DNA of 64,000 nt from an uncultured Opitutaceae bacterium (GTDB taxonomy: Bacteria; Verrucomicrobiota; Verrucomicrobiia; Opitutales; Opitutaceae): positions 1-64,000 of the forward strand of contig CAIYUN010000072.1 of the NCBI GenBank assembly GCA_903929355.1. The letters are read 5' to 3'. Positions within the stretch are counted from its first letter, which is position 1, and each line of letters starts with the position of its first letter. The position numbers were made by a program, and so were the translations under genes. This document shows, piece after piece, positions 25,803 to 35,160 of this stretch. The notes below the pieces were generated by a model. It had not been told where the DNA came from and did not search any database. It worked only from the letters and a program-made list of their open reading frames with translations.

Positions 25803-25878
25803 GGTGGAGCGCGTTGACTCCAACGCGCTGGTTCGAGGGCCCGCCCGGAAAGCGCGTTGGGGTCAACGCGCTCCACCT
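25802..25878. repeat. Near-perfect 28-bp inverted repeat (ggttgacc family)
   Basis: The arms at 25802-25829 and 25851-25878 (starting aggtggagcgcgttga) match in 27 of 28 positions around a 21-nt spacer. It follows the Ppx/GppA stop and could terminate transcription. The right arm, reverse-complemented, is identical over 28 nt to a stretch inside the DEAD-box helicase gene at 46748. The remaining bases to 26010 hold no gene I can see. Confidence 0.9.
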
Positions 25879-26010
25879 TCTGGCTCCCTCACCCCGGCCG
25901 ACCACCACGTCACCAAGGCAACGCGGCGGGGCGCCACGCCTCCATTTTCTACCCGTTGCCCCGCTTTCCGTATACCGCCTTCCCTATTCCGCATTCCAAA
26001 TTCCAAAATC

Positions 26011-27039
26011 TCAGCCCCTGGGCTCGTGCTCGTGGAAGGTGGCCACGTCCGTCTGGCGGGTCTTCGCGGCGGCGGCGGCGGCCTTTTTGGTTTTGGCCGC
26101 GGCCCGGGCCAGTTTGCGCAGCGGCACCAGCTGGGCGGCAAAGTCCTTCGGGAGCGGTGCACGCAAATCCATTTTTTTTCGGGTGACCGGATGGGTGAAC
26201 ACCAGATGTTCCGCGTGCAGCATCACGCGGGTGGCCGGACGGGGGTCCTTCGGGTTGGGTTTCCAGCCGTAGATCACATCGCCGACCAGAATGTGGCCGA
26301 GCGATTTGAGGTGCACCCGGATCTGGTGGGTGCGGCCGGTGTGGATGGTGCAACGCACCAGCGCAGCGACGTGGCCGAACTTCTCCACGACCTCCCAGTC
26401 GGTGTGGGCATCGCGCCCGGGCTGCCCCTCCTCGGCCACGGCCATCTTGTGTCGCTGGCGTGGATTCCGCCCGATGGGCTTGCGGATGCTGCCGCTCAGG
26501 AGGCGGGGCACGCCGTCCACCAGCGCCAGATACTCCTTTTTCAGGGTGCGTCCGGAAAACTGCGCCGCGAGCCCGCGGTGCGCCGTGTCGGACTTTGCCA
26601 CCAAAATCAGGCCCGAAGTGTCGCGGTCGAGCCGGTGGACGATGCCGGGTCGCTGCACGCCGCCCACCCCGCTGAGCGAGCCCGCACAGTGCGCGAGCAG
26701 GGCGTGGACGAGTGTGTCCTCCCGCGTGCCCGCGCCCGGATGCACCACCATGCCGGCGGCCTTGTTCAGCGCGAGGAAGTGTTTGTCCTCGTAGATCACG
26801 TCGAGCGGGAGGTCCACCGCTTTCAGCTCCGAGGCCACTGTGGCGGGAAATTCATAAGTGACCACGTCACCCACATGGAGCGGGTGACTGCGGTCGACCA
26901 CCTTGCCGGCGACCCGCACCAACCCTGCGTCCAGCGCCCGGCGCCACGCCACCCGGCTGTGCTCCGGCAGCGCGGCGGCGAGCAGCTTGTCCACCCGCGT
27001 GCGGGGGGTGTCGGGGGGAACGGTGTAGGTTTCGGGCAT
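26011..27039 (-). CDS. Ribosomal large-subunit pseudouridine synthase, RluD type
   Basis: The start MPETYTVPPDTPRTRVDKLL gives 342 aa; the 21 extra codons of the track ORF are dropped. An S4 RNA-binding domain occupies about residues 14-70 (RVDKLLAAALPEHSRVAWRR ... VRVAGKVV). The catalytic region has GIVHRLDRDTSGLILVAKSD with the nucleophile Asp at about 140, and HTGRTHQIRVHLKSLGH later. The domain layout fits RluD, which modifies helix 69 of 23S rRNA, though RluC/RluA relatives are similar. The C-terminus has an unusual Lys/Ala-rich tail (AAAKTKKAAAAAAKTRQ) of about 35 residues that may help RNA binding. Confidence 0.92.
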   Translation of the reverse strand: MPETYTVPPDTPRTRVDKLLAAALPEHSRVAWRRALDAGLVRVAGKVVDRSHPLHVGDVVTYEFPATVASELKAVDLPLDVIYEDKHFLALNKAAGMVVHPGAGTREDTLVHALLAHCAGSLSGVGGVQRPGIVHRLDRDTSGLILVAKSDTAHRGLAAQFSGRTLKKEYLALVDGVPRLLSGSIRKPIGRNPRQRHKMAVAEEGQPGRDAHTDWEVVEKFGHVAALVRCTIHTGRTHQIRVHLKSLGHILVGDVIYGWKPNPKDPRPATRVMLHAEHLVFTHPVTRKKMDLRAPLPKDFAAQLVPLRKLARAAAKTKKAAAAAAKTRQTDVATFHEHEPRG

Positions 27040-27098
27040 GGGGCACCGCAAGCATGCGGCCTGCCGCCACAAGTGGCGATTGCAAAATCCGTCACATT

Positions 27099-30000
27099 TC
27101 AAGGTGCGGCTTCGCGCAACGCCAACGAGTGCTTCGTCCCTGCTGCGACCGCCACCACCCCCGCCAAGTCGGTCGGGACGTTGGTCTGACCGGCACCATT
27201 TTCACCCCATGCCACCACCGTACCATCCGCACTTACCGCGAGTGAATGTCCCGCTCCCGCCGCGATGCCGACTACGCTGATCAGTCCATCCGGCACCGCC
27301 GAAGGAGCCCCACCAATGCTCCAGGCCACGACTGTTCCATCCGCTCTCAACGCCAATGCATGACCCGCGCCGGCTGCAATCGCGACAACCTGACGCAAAC
27401 CCTCCGGACCAGCAGGTGAGGCCGGACGGCCGACGCCCCACTCCGCCACCGTGCCGTCCGACCGCAGGGCAAGCGAATGCATCCCTTTTGCCGCGATCGC
27501 CACCACGTCGCCCAAGGACAAGGGCAAGTTGGGACCTTGGGGCCCCCGGGCATAGTTTTCAGCCACCGATATATTCTCAACGATGCCATCTGTCCGGAGA
27601 AGAAGCGAATACCCGCTGGCTCCCTGGTACATCGTGCCTCCCGCGATCGCCAGTCCGCGGGACAGCTCTTGCAATCCTTTGATGGTGCGCACTCCACTGG
27701 AGCTTTGGACCGTTATCATCTGCGGCGGGTTTGATGGACCATGAGTTCCTCCCCAAGAAACAATAGTCCCGTCAGCCTTTAAAGCCAAAGAATGATAGCC
27801 ACCCGCAGCGATTGCCACCACGTCGTTCAAACCCGGCGGCACGATCGTTTGCCCGGCATCATTGCCACCCCAGGCCACCACCGTTCCGTCGGCCTTCAGG
27901 GCGAGGGAATGACGGTCGCCAGCCGCCACGGCCACCACTCCGGTCAAACCAGCCGGTAGGTTTGTCTGACCGTTGGTGTTGCCGCCCCAAGCAATTACCT
28001 CCGGTTTCGCCAGAGCGACGATTACAAATCCGCCCGCGCTGGCGGTCAGCCCGTTGCCATCCCTCACCTCGATCGAATAGTAGCCACCGTCCTGGAACTT
28101 GATCCCACCACGGGTCAGACTCGCCGTGGTGGCCCCATTGATATCGAACCCGTTCCTCTTCCATTGATACCGCAATGGAGCCTGACCGGTTGCCCGAACT
28201 CCAAGGCTGAGTGAGGCTCCCCTGTTGAGCACCGTCCGGGAAGGAAGTCCGACGATGATTCTCGGCGGCGGAATCACGGTCAAGGCGGCACTGGCGGTTG
28301 CGCGACCAGCGCCGTTGCTTACCACAACGGTGTAAGTGCCGCCATCAGCCGGCTGAACATTGCTCAGCAATAAATTGGCGGCCTGAGCGCCCTCAGCGGT
28401 CATACCCTCCGGAGGCGCCGGTTGCGATCCTCGAAACGGGCTCTGCTCAACGTTGTGAAGGGGATTCCCGTCCTTCAACCACTGGAAGACGAGGTTGTCC
28501 CCCTGGCCAGTCTGCACACTCAAGGCAACTTTCTGCTGTGGCATCACGGACTGGCTCTTTGGAGGCGTGGCAATGACGGGAAAAGTGTCCTGCGAGCCAT
28601 CACGCAACGCATAGGGTCCCGCCACGGCTAACACCGTCTTTGGGAGACTCAAAATCCCGCCGCTATATCCGGTCATGACGGTTCCATCTTCTGCTCTGAA
28701 GCCCCCTGGAATCCTTTCGACCACGTCATGCAGGCCGGCCGCAGTCTTGGCGGCATCGCCGCCCCACGCCACGACCTTGCCGTCTGCCCTGAGCGCCAGA
28801 GACCCAAAGTCTGTCGCCACGGCGACCACGTCATGCAGGCCAGTTGGAACAATCTCCTGGCCGTTGCCACCCGGGCCAAACGCGACGACACTCCCGTCCG
28901 CCCGCAAAGCTAGCGCGTTGCCGGAGTCGGCCGAGATGCCGATCACATCGTTGAAGTCAGTCACAGGGGTCTTAAAGTAGGAGGTGCCCTGTCCCCATGC
29001 GACCAGCGTGCCGTTGGCTTTCAATGCCAGCGCAAAGCTCCATTCCACCGCCACTGCCACAACATCACTCAAACCCGGCGGCACCTCAAGGACGTTGGGC
29101 AGGTTCCCACCCCAGGCCGTTACGGTTCCATCCGCTTTCAACGCGAACGAAGTTTCTGGGCCCGTGGCGATGGCGACGACGTCGCCCAAGGCGGCCGGCA
29201 CGTCGGACTGACTTCGATCATTGCCGCCCCATGCCGCCACCGTGCCGTCGGATTTCAGGGCTAGTATGCGCCAGCCGCCCGTAGCCGGGGAGGCGTTTGC
29301 CGACAGTGCCACCACGTTCCGTAGGTCGGTGGGCATCGGAGAACGATTGAATGCGCCGGGATTGAGATCCACCACTTGGTTGTGCGAAGCATCCAGGCCG
29401 GAAAACGACTGCAGCCGCACAAAGGCCACAGCACGGGTGACGATGCCCCTAGTGTCGGTCGCTTCCACCACATAGCTGCCGATGTCCTGAACGGCGGTTG
29501 CAGCCACCCCATAATTATCGGCCGTCGCGCCGGGAATGCGTCGGCCGTTTCGCTTCCACTGATACGTGAAGGGCGGATCTCCACTTGCCTTTGCTTGCAG
29601 AGAAAATGGCTCGCCAAGGCTCACCACCGGCCGGGAGGGCACACTCTCGATGGCGGTCGGCGCCCTGATCGTCAAAGTTGCCCTCTCGCTCATGACTGAA
29701 CCTAGGGAGTTCTGGACGACGACCCCATACTCCCCTGCCGCCGTCGCCGGGGGATTCGGCAAGGTCAACACCGACCCCGTAGCCCCGGGAATCGCCACCC
29801 GGTCCTTCTGCCATTGGTATTGCAGCGCCCCGCCGGACGCCGTCACCGCCATCGTAACCGCATGCCCTGCGGCCATGGCTTGGCTGACAGGTTGAACGGA
29901 AATGAGCGGCGGGGTGTCCTGCGAGCTATCGCGTAAAATCACCACCCGGTCTTTCCGCAGCACAACGTCCATCACATTGGTCAGGTCGGCTGGAGTCGCA

Positions 30001-33000
30001 AACTTTACACCAGCTTGGCCCCAGTCGTCGCTCCAAATCTTGAAGGTTCCGTCTGCTATCATCGCCAGCGATTGCCGATCGTTGGTGGCGACGGCCACCA
30101 CATTGTCCAGGTCGGACACGACTGCGGCCGATACGTTGAAGGAAAAACCGATGCGGAGCACCTTCCCGTCGCCCCTGAGCGCCAATGCGTGCTGATTCTC
30201 CACCACGAGGGAGGCCACATTCGCCACGTTGTCCGGTAGCTTCATCGGTCTAAGTCCGTCCCTCAAAGCCGTCACCGTCCCGTCCGCCTTCAAGGCCAGA
30301 GTGTATCGGCCCGATTGCTCAACCGCAATGACACCGCGCAAATGGGGGAGAACGGGAATATCCTCGTTCGGCAGTCTTTCCCATTCTGCCGCTCCGTCCG
30401 ATTTCAGGAGTATGACATGGCCGCCGCCACCGACCGCCGCCACCACATCGGAGGCCAGGGCGGATTCATTGCGCGGCCCATTGCGCGGGCTAAGCTCGGT
30501 CTCCCCCCACGTTAGCGCCGATCCGTCTTGGTTGAGCGCGCGCATCCAACCATCCCCGCCAGTCAATTCGGTGACCTTTTCCAGTTTGGTGAGCGGGCTA
30601 TTCGGATCAAATTCCCGACCTGTCCAGACGAGCACCTGCGTCTTTGGCGGTATAACGCGGACAAGACTGAGGTGCAGCGACGACAGGCCCTTCGCGTCGG
30701 TAATCTCCACCGAATAGATGCCCGTGTCCTTGACGGTGGCCGCCGGCACACTGTAGCTGTCTGTTGTCGCTCCGGAGAGCAGCCGGCCGTTGAGCTTCCA
30801 GCGGTAGTTCAGCGGCGACTGGCCCTCGGCCGTCACCTGCAAGCGGAGCGGTTGTCCGGCCGGCAATGATTGACGGGCGGGCGGCGCGGTAATGATCGCC
30901 GGCCGAGGACGCACGGTGAGCTGGAACGGCGCGCTGGTCGCCGAGCCACCGCCGTTGGTGGCGATCACAGTAAAGCTTCCGGAGTCGGCAGTTTGAGCGC
31001 CAGGGATCGTAAACACAGCATCGGTGGCCTGCTTGATCGCAACCCCATCTTTCTGCCATTGATAGGTGGCAAACCCCGGGTGTTCAGGAGCCGTTAACGT
31101 AACCGAATCCCACTCCAGGACCTCGATATCCTTCGTCTTGCCAACAAAGTTTGGCGGAAAGTCCTCCGAGCCATCGCGCAGAGCCAGCGCGTGGGATTCG
31201 CCCGCAGCCACAGCCACGACATGGTCAAGTTTCCCGGGCAAATAAGCCTTCGGTGGATTTGTGACACCCGGTCCACTCGCCATACTAACCCCTGGCTGCC
31301 AAGCCGCCAGGGATCCGTCCGACATACGCGCGAACGCTTGGTGTTGGCTGGTGGTCAGCCCCACCACACCGGTGATACCCTGTGGCATTGCCTGCGACAT
31401 TCCTTGTTGGTCAAGCGCCACCACCGTCCCATCAGCTTCCACCGCCATGGTTCCATTCGCCGTAATGGCTACGGCAACGTTTTGTCCGCCGGAATGGACC
31501 TTTGGCTCATTGACGCCCCAATTCACCACGGTGCCATCGGATTTCAGTGCCGCCAAACCGTAATGACCCGCCACCACGGCAATCGCCCCCTTCGCACTTT
31601 CGGGAGCAGCGCCTGCATAACCCCAGGACACCACCGAACCGTCAGATTTCAAGGCCACCCCGCTAAACCCTCCCGCCGCAATCGCCACCACGTCCCGCAA
31701 TCCAGCTGGAAATGCCAACTGGCCAAAACTGTTGTCGCCCCAACCCACGACGGTTCCGTCCGCGTTCAAAGCCAGCGAAAACCACTGGCCGGCCGCCACC
31801 GCCACGGCATCGGTGAGATTTGCCGGCACGTTTGACTCGCCCCCTTCATTGTTGCCCCAAGCCACGACCGTCCCGTCGACTTTCAGGGCCAATGAACGCT
31901 GATCGTCCGCCGCCAGCGCGACCACATTGTTTTCCAAGCCCTCCGGCAAGGTGGTTTCGCCGTGCCCATTCGTGCCCCAAGCGATCACGCGGGAGTTTGG
32001 ATAGGCGACATTTACGAAGCCCACGAATGTCCTCACAGTCACGCCGTTGGCGTCAGTCACCTCGGCGGTGTAGTAGCCAGCACTCTGCCAATTCGCCGCC
32101 CCATCGTGGTAGTCCGGCAAGGTCGCCCCAATCAGTTTCACCCCGTTTCGCATCCATTGGTAGCGCAAGGGGGCCTCGCCCGTGGCCTGGACATGGAGAT
32201 CGAACTTCCCACCCTTGTTGACGACGGTGCGCCGCGAAGGGGTCACGTTGAGCACGGGCGGCGCGGGCACAGTCAACACGGCCACCTCGCTCGTCACGCT
32301 CCCCGCCCCATTCGTGACCACCACCGTATAATTGCCTGCATCCCCTGGTTGTACCCGGGCCGCCGTCATGGTGTTCTTACTGGGCTTCGCCAGCGGCACG
32401 CCGTCCTTCTGCCACTGGTAGCTCACAAACCCGCCCGTGACGTCGACCCCAAAGCTCGCGTCTTGGTTCGCCAGCACCGTCCGGCTGGCCGGCTGCGTTG
32501 TGATGGTTGGCAGCACATCCAGGGCGCCATCGCGCAACGCCACCACATGGTTTTCACCGGCAGCGACCAGCAACACATGATCCAGCCCCGGCGGGATCGC
32601 CGTCTGACCGGTCTTGGCATTGCCCCAGGCCACTAACATGCCGTCGGCTTTCACCGCGAACGAGTAATCTTCCGCTGCCGCGATGGCGGTGGCTTTGCCG
32701 AGGTTCGCCGGCACGCTCGCCTGGGCGACACCATCGCCGCCCCACGCCACCACTTGGCCATTAGCCGTCAATGCCATCGAGTGCCGGGCTCCTGCTGCGA
32801 GCGACACGACTGCATCCAACCCGGGCGGAACTTTTCGGGGACCGGTAATGGCCGCATCATCCTGAATCAGTCCATCCGCCCGAAGGGCAAAGGAGTGCCT
32901 CGGACCGCCGGTCGCAATCAACGCCGATCGCACGCCGTCCAGCCGGCGTGAGGACTCATAATGAAAGGTGACGCGAGTGTCAAAAGAGCGCCACCATCCG

Positions 33001-34865
33001 ACGACTGTGCCATTCGCCTCCAAGGCCAGGATTTCGCTGCCTTGGGCGGCGATCGCCACCACCTCGCGCAACCCCCCAGCCATGGATTGTTGCGCGCCCG
33101 CGTCCTCACCCCAAAGCACCACCCTTCCGTCCGACTTTAAAGCGAGTGAATTGTTCGCCCCCGCCGCCACCGCCACGACGTCATCCAGGCCGGCGGGCAC
33201 CGTGGCCTGGCCAAACTGGTTGTCTCCCCACGCTACCACCGTGCCGTCTGCCTTCAATGCGAGCGAGTGCCCGCCGCCCGCCGCCACCGCAATCACCCCA
33301 TCCAGATTGGTCGGCGGCATCGTCCGGTCCATACTGAACGTACCCCACTCGACCACTTGAGCGCGCGGCCACGCAATGTTGACAAATGCCGTCGCCCGCG
33401 TCGTCAGGCTGTTATCGTCGGTGATTTCAACGGTGTAATAGCCGCTGTCTTTCCAGTCTGCTGCGGTCGTTGGCGTGAAGGCCGGCGTGGTGGCTCCGGC
33501 CACGGGCCGGCCGTTTTTCTTCCATTGGTAGCGCAATGCCGTCTGCCCTTCCGCCGACACTTGCAGGGTGAGCGACTGCCTGACGTTCAACACCGTGCGG
33601 GCTGGCGGCGCGCGCCGAATCACCGGAGGAACCAACACCGTAAGCGACACCGGCTCACTGGTGGCGGTGCCCAGATAATTACTAACCGTCACCGAGTAGC
33701 TCCCGGCGTCCTCGGGCCGCAGACTGGGTATGGTGAGCGCGGGTGCGGTGGCCCCTGCGATCGCCCCGCCGTTTTTCATCCATTGATAAGTCAGCATACC
33801 CTCGCGGGCCTCCACTTTTAACTCCGCCCTTTGGCCGACCCGGGCACGTTGGGACACTGGACCCGTGACAATTACCGGCGGGGAGTCGCGCGAGGCATCG
33901 CGCAAAGCGAGAGAATGGCTCCGACCGACTGATACCGCGACCACGGAATCCAATCCAACCGGCCCGCTCAGGCGACCCAGATCAGGGTAACCCCAACCGA
34001 CGAGGGTACCGTCGGCCTTCAACGCCAACGCACCATCAAAACCGGCGGAAAGAGCAAGAACGCCGGACAAATTGGGCGGCGTCAGGACTTGGTATCGGCC
34101 CCAGCTGACCACGCTGCCATCCGCCCTCAGCGCCAGGGATCCAGAATAGCCCGTGGCCAAATCCACCACATTCGCCAATGTCGGCGGGACCGGGCTTTGG
34201 CCGCTCGTATCGGCCGTACCCCAACCGACCACCGTCCCATCCCCCAGCAAGGCGAGCGTGTACAGGTAGCCTGCTTTCACCTTAATCACCTGACCAATTT
34301 GGGTCGGCACTATCCCCTCGCCTCCCGGACTACCACCCCATGCCACAACAGATCCATCGGCCTTAAGCGCCACCGAATGGTAAGAACCGGCCGAAATAGC
34401 GACCACATCGGACAATCCCGCCGGGACGCTGGACTGCCCGAATTGATTGTCTCCCCAAGCAACCACGGTGCCGTCGGCCCGCAGGGCAAGTGAATGATAT
34501 CCTCCCGCCGCCACGGCGACGACCTCGCGCAGATCCCCGGGAATTGCGTTCTGCCCGTTTTGGTTGCTGCCCCATGCCACCACGGTCCCATCGGCTTTCA
34601 ACGCAAGCGAATGATAATTCCCAGCGGACACCAATGTGGCATCGGTCAATCCCACCGGGATGTCAGTTAGCACCTTGCCGTCCGCATCCCAGTCTATGAC
34701 TTGGGCTCGACTGTAGGCAACGTTGACAAACGCCACCGTCCGCGTCACGAGCCCGCTGCCATCGGTCACCTCGACCGTGTAAACCCCGCCGTCCTGCGCC
34801 AAACCGAAGGGTTGCGATAGGTGGGGGTTGTTGCCCCTGCGATGGGTCGACCATCTCTTTTCCAT
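27099..34865 (-). CDS. Giant RCC1-repeat / Ig-like repeat protein (main frame)
   Basis: The 2588-codon frame is made of repeating macro-modules of roughly 400 residues. Each has five to seven RCC1-type units of about 42 residues (VVAVAAGxxHSLALKADGTVVAWG), ending near an ALRDGS segment. Two Ig-like domains follow, with the YQWxKDG core and DxGxYxVxVxN ending. Six RCC1 blocks and about forty RCC1 units can be counted by eye. RCC1 blocks should form beta-propellers linked by Ig pairs, making a long surface fibre or adhesin-like protein. The real N-terminus lies in another frame (34766-35047), so the ATG here, inside a YQW codon context, is probably not the natural start. No PEP-CTERM or other anchor is visible at the C-terminus. 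GC content appears lower than in neighbouring genes. Confidence 0.88.
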   Translation of the reverse strand: MEKRWSTHRRGNNPHLSQPFGLAQDGGVYTVEVTDGSGLVTRTVAFVNVAYSRAQVIDWDADGKVLTDIPVGLTDATLVSAGNYHSLALKADGTVVAWGSNQNGQNAIPGDLREVVAVAAGGYHSLALRADGTVVAWGDNQFGQSSVPAGLSDVVAISAGSYHSVALKADGSVVAWGGSPGGEGIVPTQIGQVIKVKAGYLYTLALLGDGTVVGWGTADTSGQSPVPPTLANVVDLATGYSGSLALRADGSVVSWGRYQVLTPPNLSGVLALSAGFDGALALKADGTLVGWGYPDLGRLSGPVGLDSVVAVSVGRSHSLALRDASRDSPPVIVTGPVSQRARVGQRAELKVEAREGMLTYQWMKNGGAIAGATAPALTIPSLRPEDAGSYSVTVSNYLGTATSEPVSLTVLVPPVIRRAPPARTVLNVRQSLTLQVSAEGQTALRYQWKKNGRPVAGATTPAFTPTTAADWKDSGYYTVEITDDNSLTTRATAFVNIAWPRAQVVEWGTFSMDRTMPPTNLDGVIAVAAGGGHSLALKADGTVVAWGDNQFGQATVPAGLDDVVAVAAGANNSLALKSDGRVVLWGEDAGAQQSMAGGLREVVAIAAQGSEILALEANGTVVGWWRSFDTRVTFHYESSRRLDGVRSALIATGGPRHSFALRADGLIQDDAAITGPRKVPPGLDAVVSLAAGARHSMALTANGQVVAWGGDGVAQASVPANLGKATAIAAAEDYSFAVKADGMLVAWGNAKTGQTAIPPGLDHVLLVAAGENHVVALRDGALDVLPTITTQPASRTVLANQDASFGVDVTGGFVSYQWQKDGVPLAKPSKNTMTAARVQPGDAGNYTVVVTNGAGSVTSEVAVLTVPAPPVLNVTPSRRTVVNKGGKFDLHVQATGEAPLRYQWMRNGVKLIGATLPDYHDGAANWQSAGYYTAEVTDANGVTVRTFVGFVNVAYPNSRVIAWGTNGHGETTLPEGLENNVVALAADDQRSLALKVDGTVVAWGNNEGGESNVPANLTDAVAVAAGQWFSLALNADGTVVGWGDNSFGQLAFPAGLRDVVAIAAGGFSGVALKSDGSVVSWGYAGAAPESAKGAIAVVAGHYGLAALKSDGTVVNWGVNEPKVHSGGQNVAVAITANGTMAVEADGTVVALDQQGMSQAMPQGITGVVGLTTSQHQAFARMSDGSLAAWQPGVSMASGPGVTNPPKAYLPGKLDHVVAVAAGESHALALRDGSEDFPPNFVGKTKDIEVLEWDSVTLTAPEHPGFATYQWQKDGVAIKQATDAVFTIPGAQTADSGSFTVIATNGGGSATSAPFQLTVRPRPAIITAPPARQSLPAGQPLRLQVTAEGQSPLNYRWKLNGRLLSGATTDSYSVPAATVKDTGIYSVEITDAKGLSSLHLSLVRVIPPKTQVLVWTGREFDPNSPLTKLEKVTELTGGDGWMRALNQDGSALTWGETELSPRNGPRNESALASDVVAAVGGGGHVILLKSDGAAEWERLPNEDIPVLPHLRGVIAVEQSGRYTLALKADGTVTALRDGLRPMKLPDNVANVASLVVENQHALALRGDGKVLRIGFSFNVSAAVVSDLDNVVAVATNDRQSLAMIADGTFKIWSDDWGQAGVKFATPADLTNVMDVVLRKDRVVILRDSSQDTPPLISVQPVSQAMAAGHAVTMAVTASGGALQYQWQKDRVAIPGATGSVLTLPNPPATAAGEYGVVVQNSLGSVMSERATLTIRAPTAIESVPSRPVVSLGEPFSLQAKASGDPPFTYQWKRNGRRIPGATADNYGVAATAVQDIGSYVVEATDTRGIVTRAVAFVRLQSFSGLDASHNQVVDLNPGAFNRSPMPTDLRNVVALSANASPATGGWRILALKSDGTVAAWGGNDRSQSDVPAALGDVVAIATGPETSFALKADGTVTAWGGNLPNVLEVPPGLSDVVAVAVEWSFALALKANGTLVAWGQGTSYFKTPVTDFNDVIGISADSGNALALRADGSVVAFGPGGNGQEIVPTGLHDVVAVATDFGSLALRADGKVVAWGGDAAKTAAGLHDVVERIPGGFRAEDGTVMTGYSGGILSLPKTVLAVAGPYALRDGSQDTFPVIATPPKSQSVMPQQKVALSVQTGQGDNLVFQWLKDGNPLHNVEQSPFRGSQPAPPEGMTAEGAQAANLLLSNVQPADGGTYTVVVSNGAGRATASAALTVIPPPRIIVGLPSRTVLNRGASLSLGVRATGQAPLRYQWKRNGFDINGATTASLTRGGIKFQDGGYYSIEVRDGNGLTASAGGFVIVALAKPEVIAWGGNTNGQTNLPAGLTGVVAVAAGDRHSLALKADGTVVAWGGNDAGQTIVPPGLNDVVAIAAGGYHSLALKADGTIVSWGGTHGPSNPPQMITVQSSSGVRTIKGLQELSRGLAIAGGTMYQGASGYSLLLRTDGIVENISVAENYARGPQGPNLPLSLGDVVAIAAKGMHSLALRSDGTVAEWGVGRPASPAGPEGLRQVVAIAAGAGHALALRADGTVVAWSIGGAPSAVPDGLISVVGIAAGAGHSLAVSADGTVVAWGENGAGQTNVPTDLAGVVAVAAGTKHSLALREAAP

Positions 34866-35047
34866 TGATAGGCCAAATTCGAGTCGCCCGTCGCCGTTAC
34901 ATCCAAGGTCATCGACTCACCCACCCTGACTACTGTACGCGAGGAAGGGGGCGTCACAATGACCGGCGCCGCCAGCAGGACCAGAGGCAGGAAAAAAACG
35001 CAACTGATCGCAAAAATCGCCGTCAGCAGCTTACGGTGAAATCGCAT
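34766..35047 (-). CDS. Signal peptide and first Ig domain of the giant protein, shifted frame
   Basis: This 93-codon frame starts MRFHRKLLTAIFAISCVFFL and continues PLVLLAAP, a clear Sec signal peptide. It then reads into the first Ig-like domain (PPSSRTVVRVGESMTLDVTA ... LAYQWKRDGRPIAGATTPTY) and goes out of frame. The missing second half of that Ig domain (LAQDGGVYTVEVTDGSG) continues in the main 2588-codon frame. The shift must lie between about 34799 and 34817. The natural gene would span 27099-35047. The break is either a sequencing error of one base or a true inactivating frameshift; no slippery heptamer with a pseudoknot is obvious. Confidence 0.8.
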   Translation of the reverse strand: MRFHRKLLTAIFAISCVFFLPLVLLAAPVIVTPPSSRTVVRVGESMTLDVTATGDSNLAYQWKRDGRPIAGATTPTYRNPSVWRRTAGFTRSR

Positions 35048-35160
35048 GGGGAGATTGGCAGGCGAGGGTTGGGGCCGGGCGAAGGGAGGAGAACGCCCTC
35101 AATATCGGCAGCGTAGAACAAGCTTCACCGCAGGGGAAGTCTTTCATTGTCCGAATTCAA

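Noticed and set aside
34799-34817. Programmed ribosomal frameshift in the giant gene
   Set aside because: No slippery heptamer and no obvious downstream pseudoknot; a simple indel is more likely.
27099-34865. Repeated units in the giant gene as a CRISPR-like or tandem DNA array
   Set aside because: The periodicity is at protein level (RCC1 and Ig units) with varied DNA; there are no identical repeats with unique spacers.
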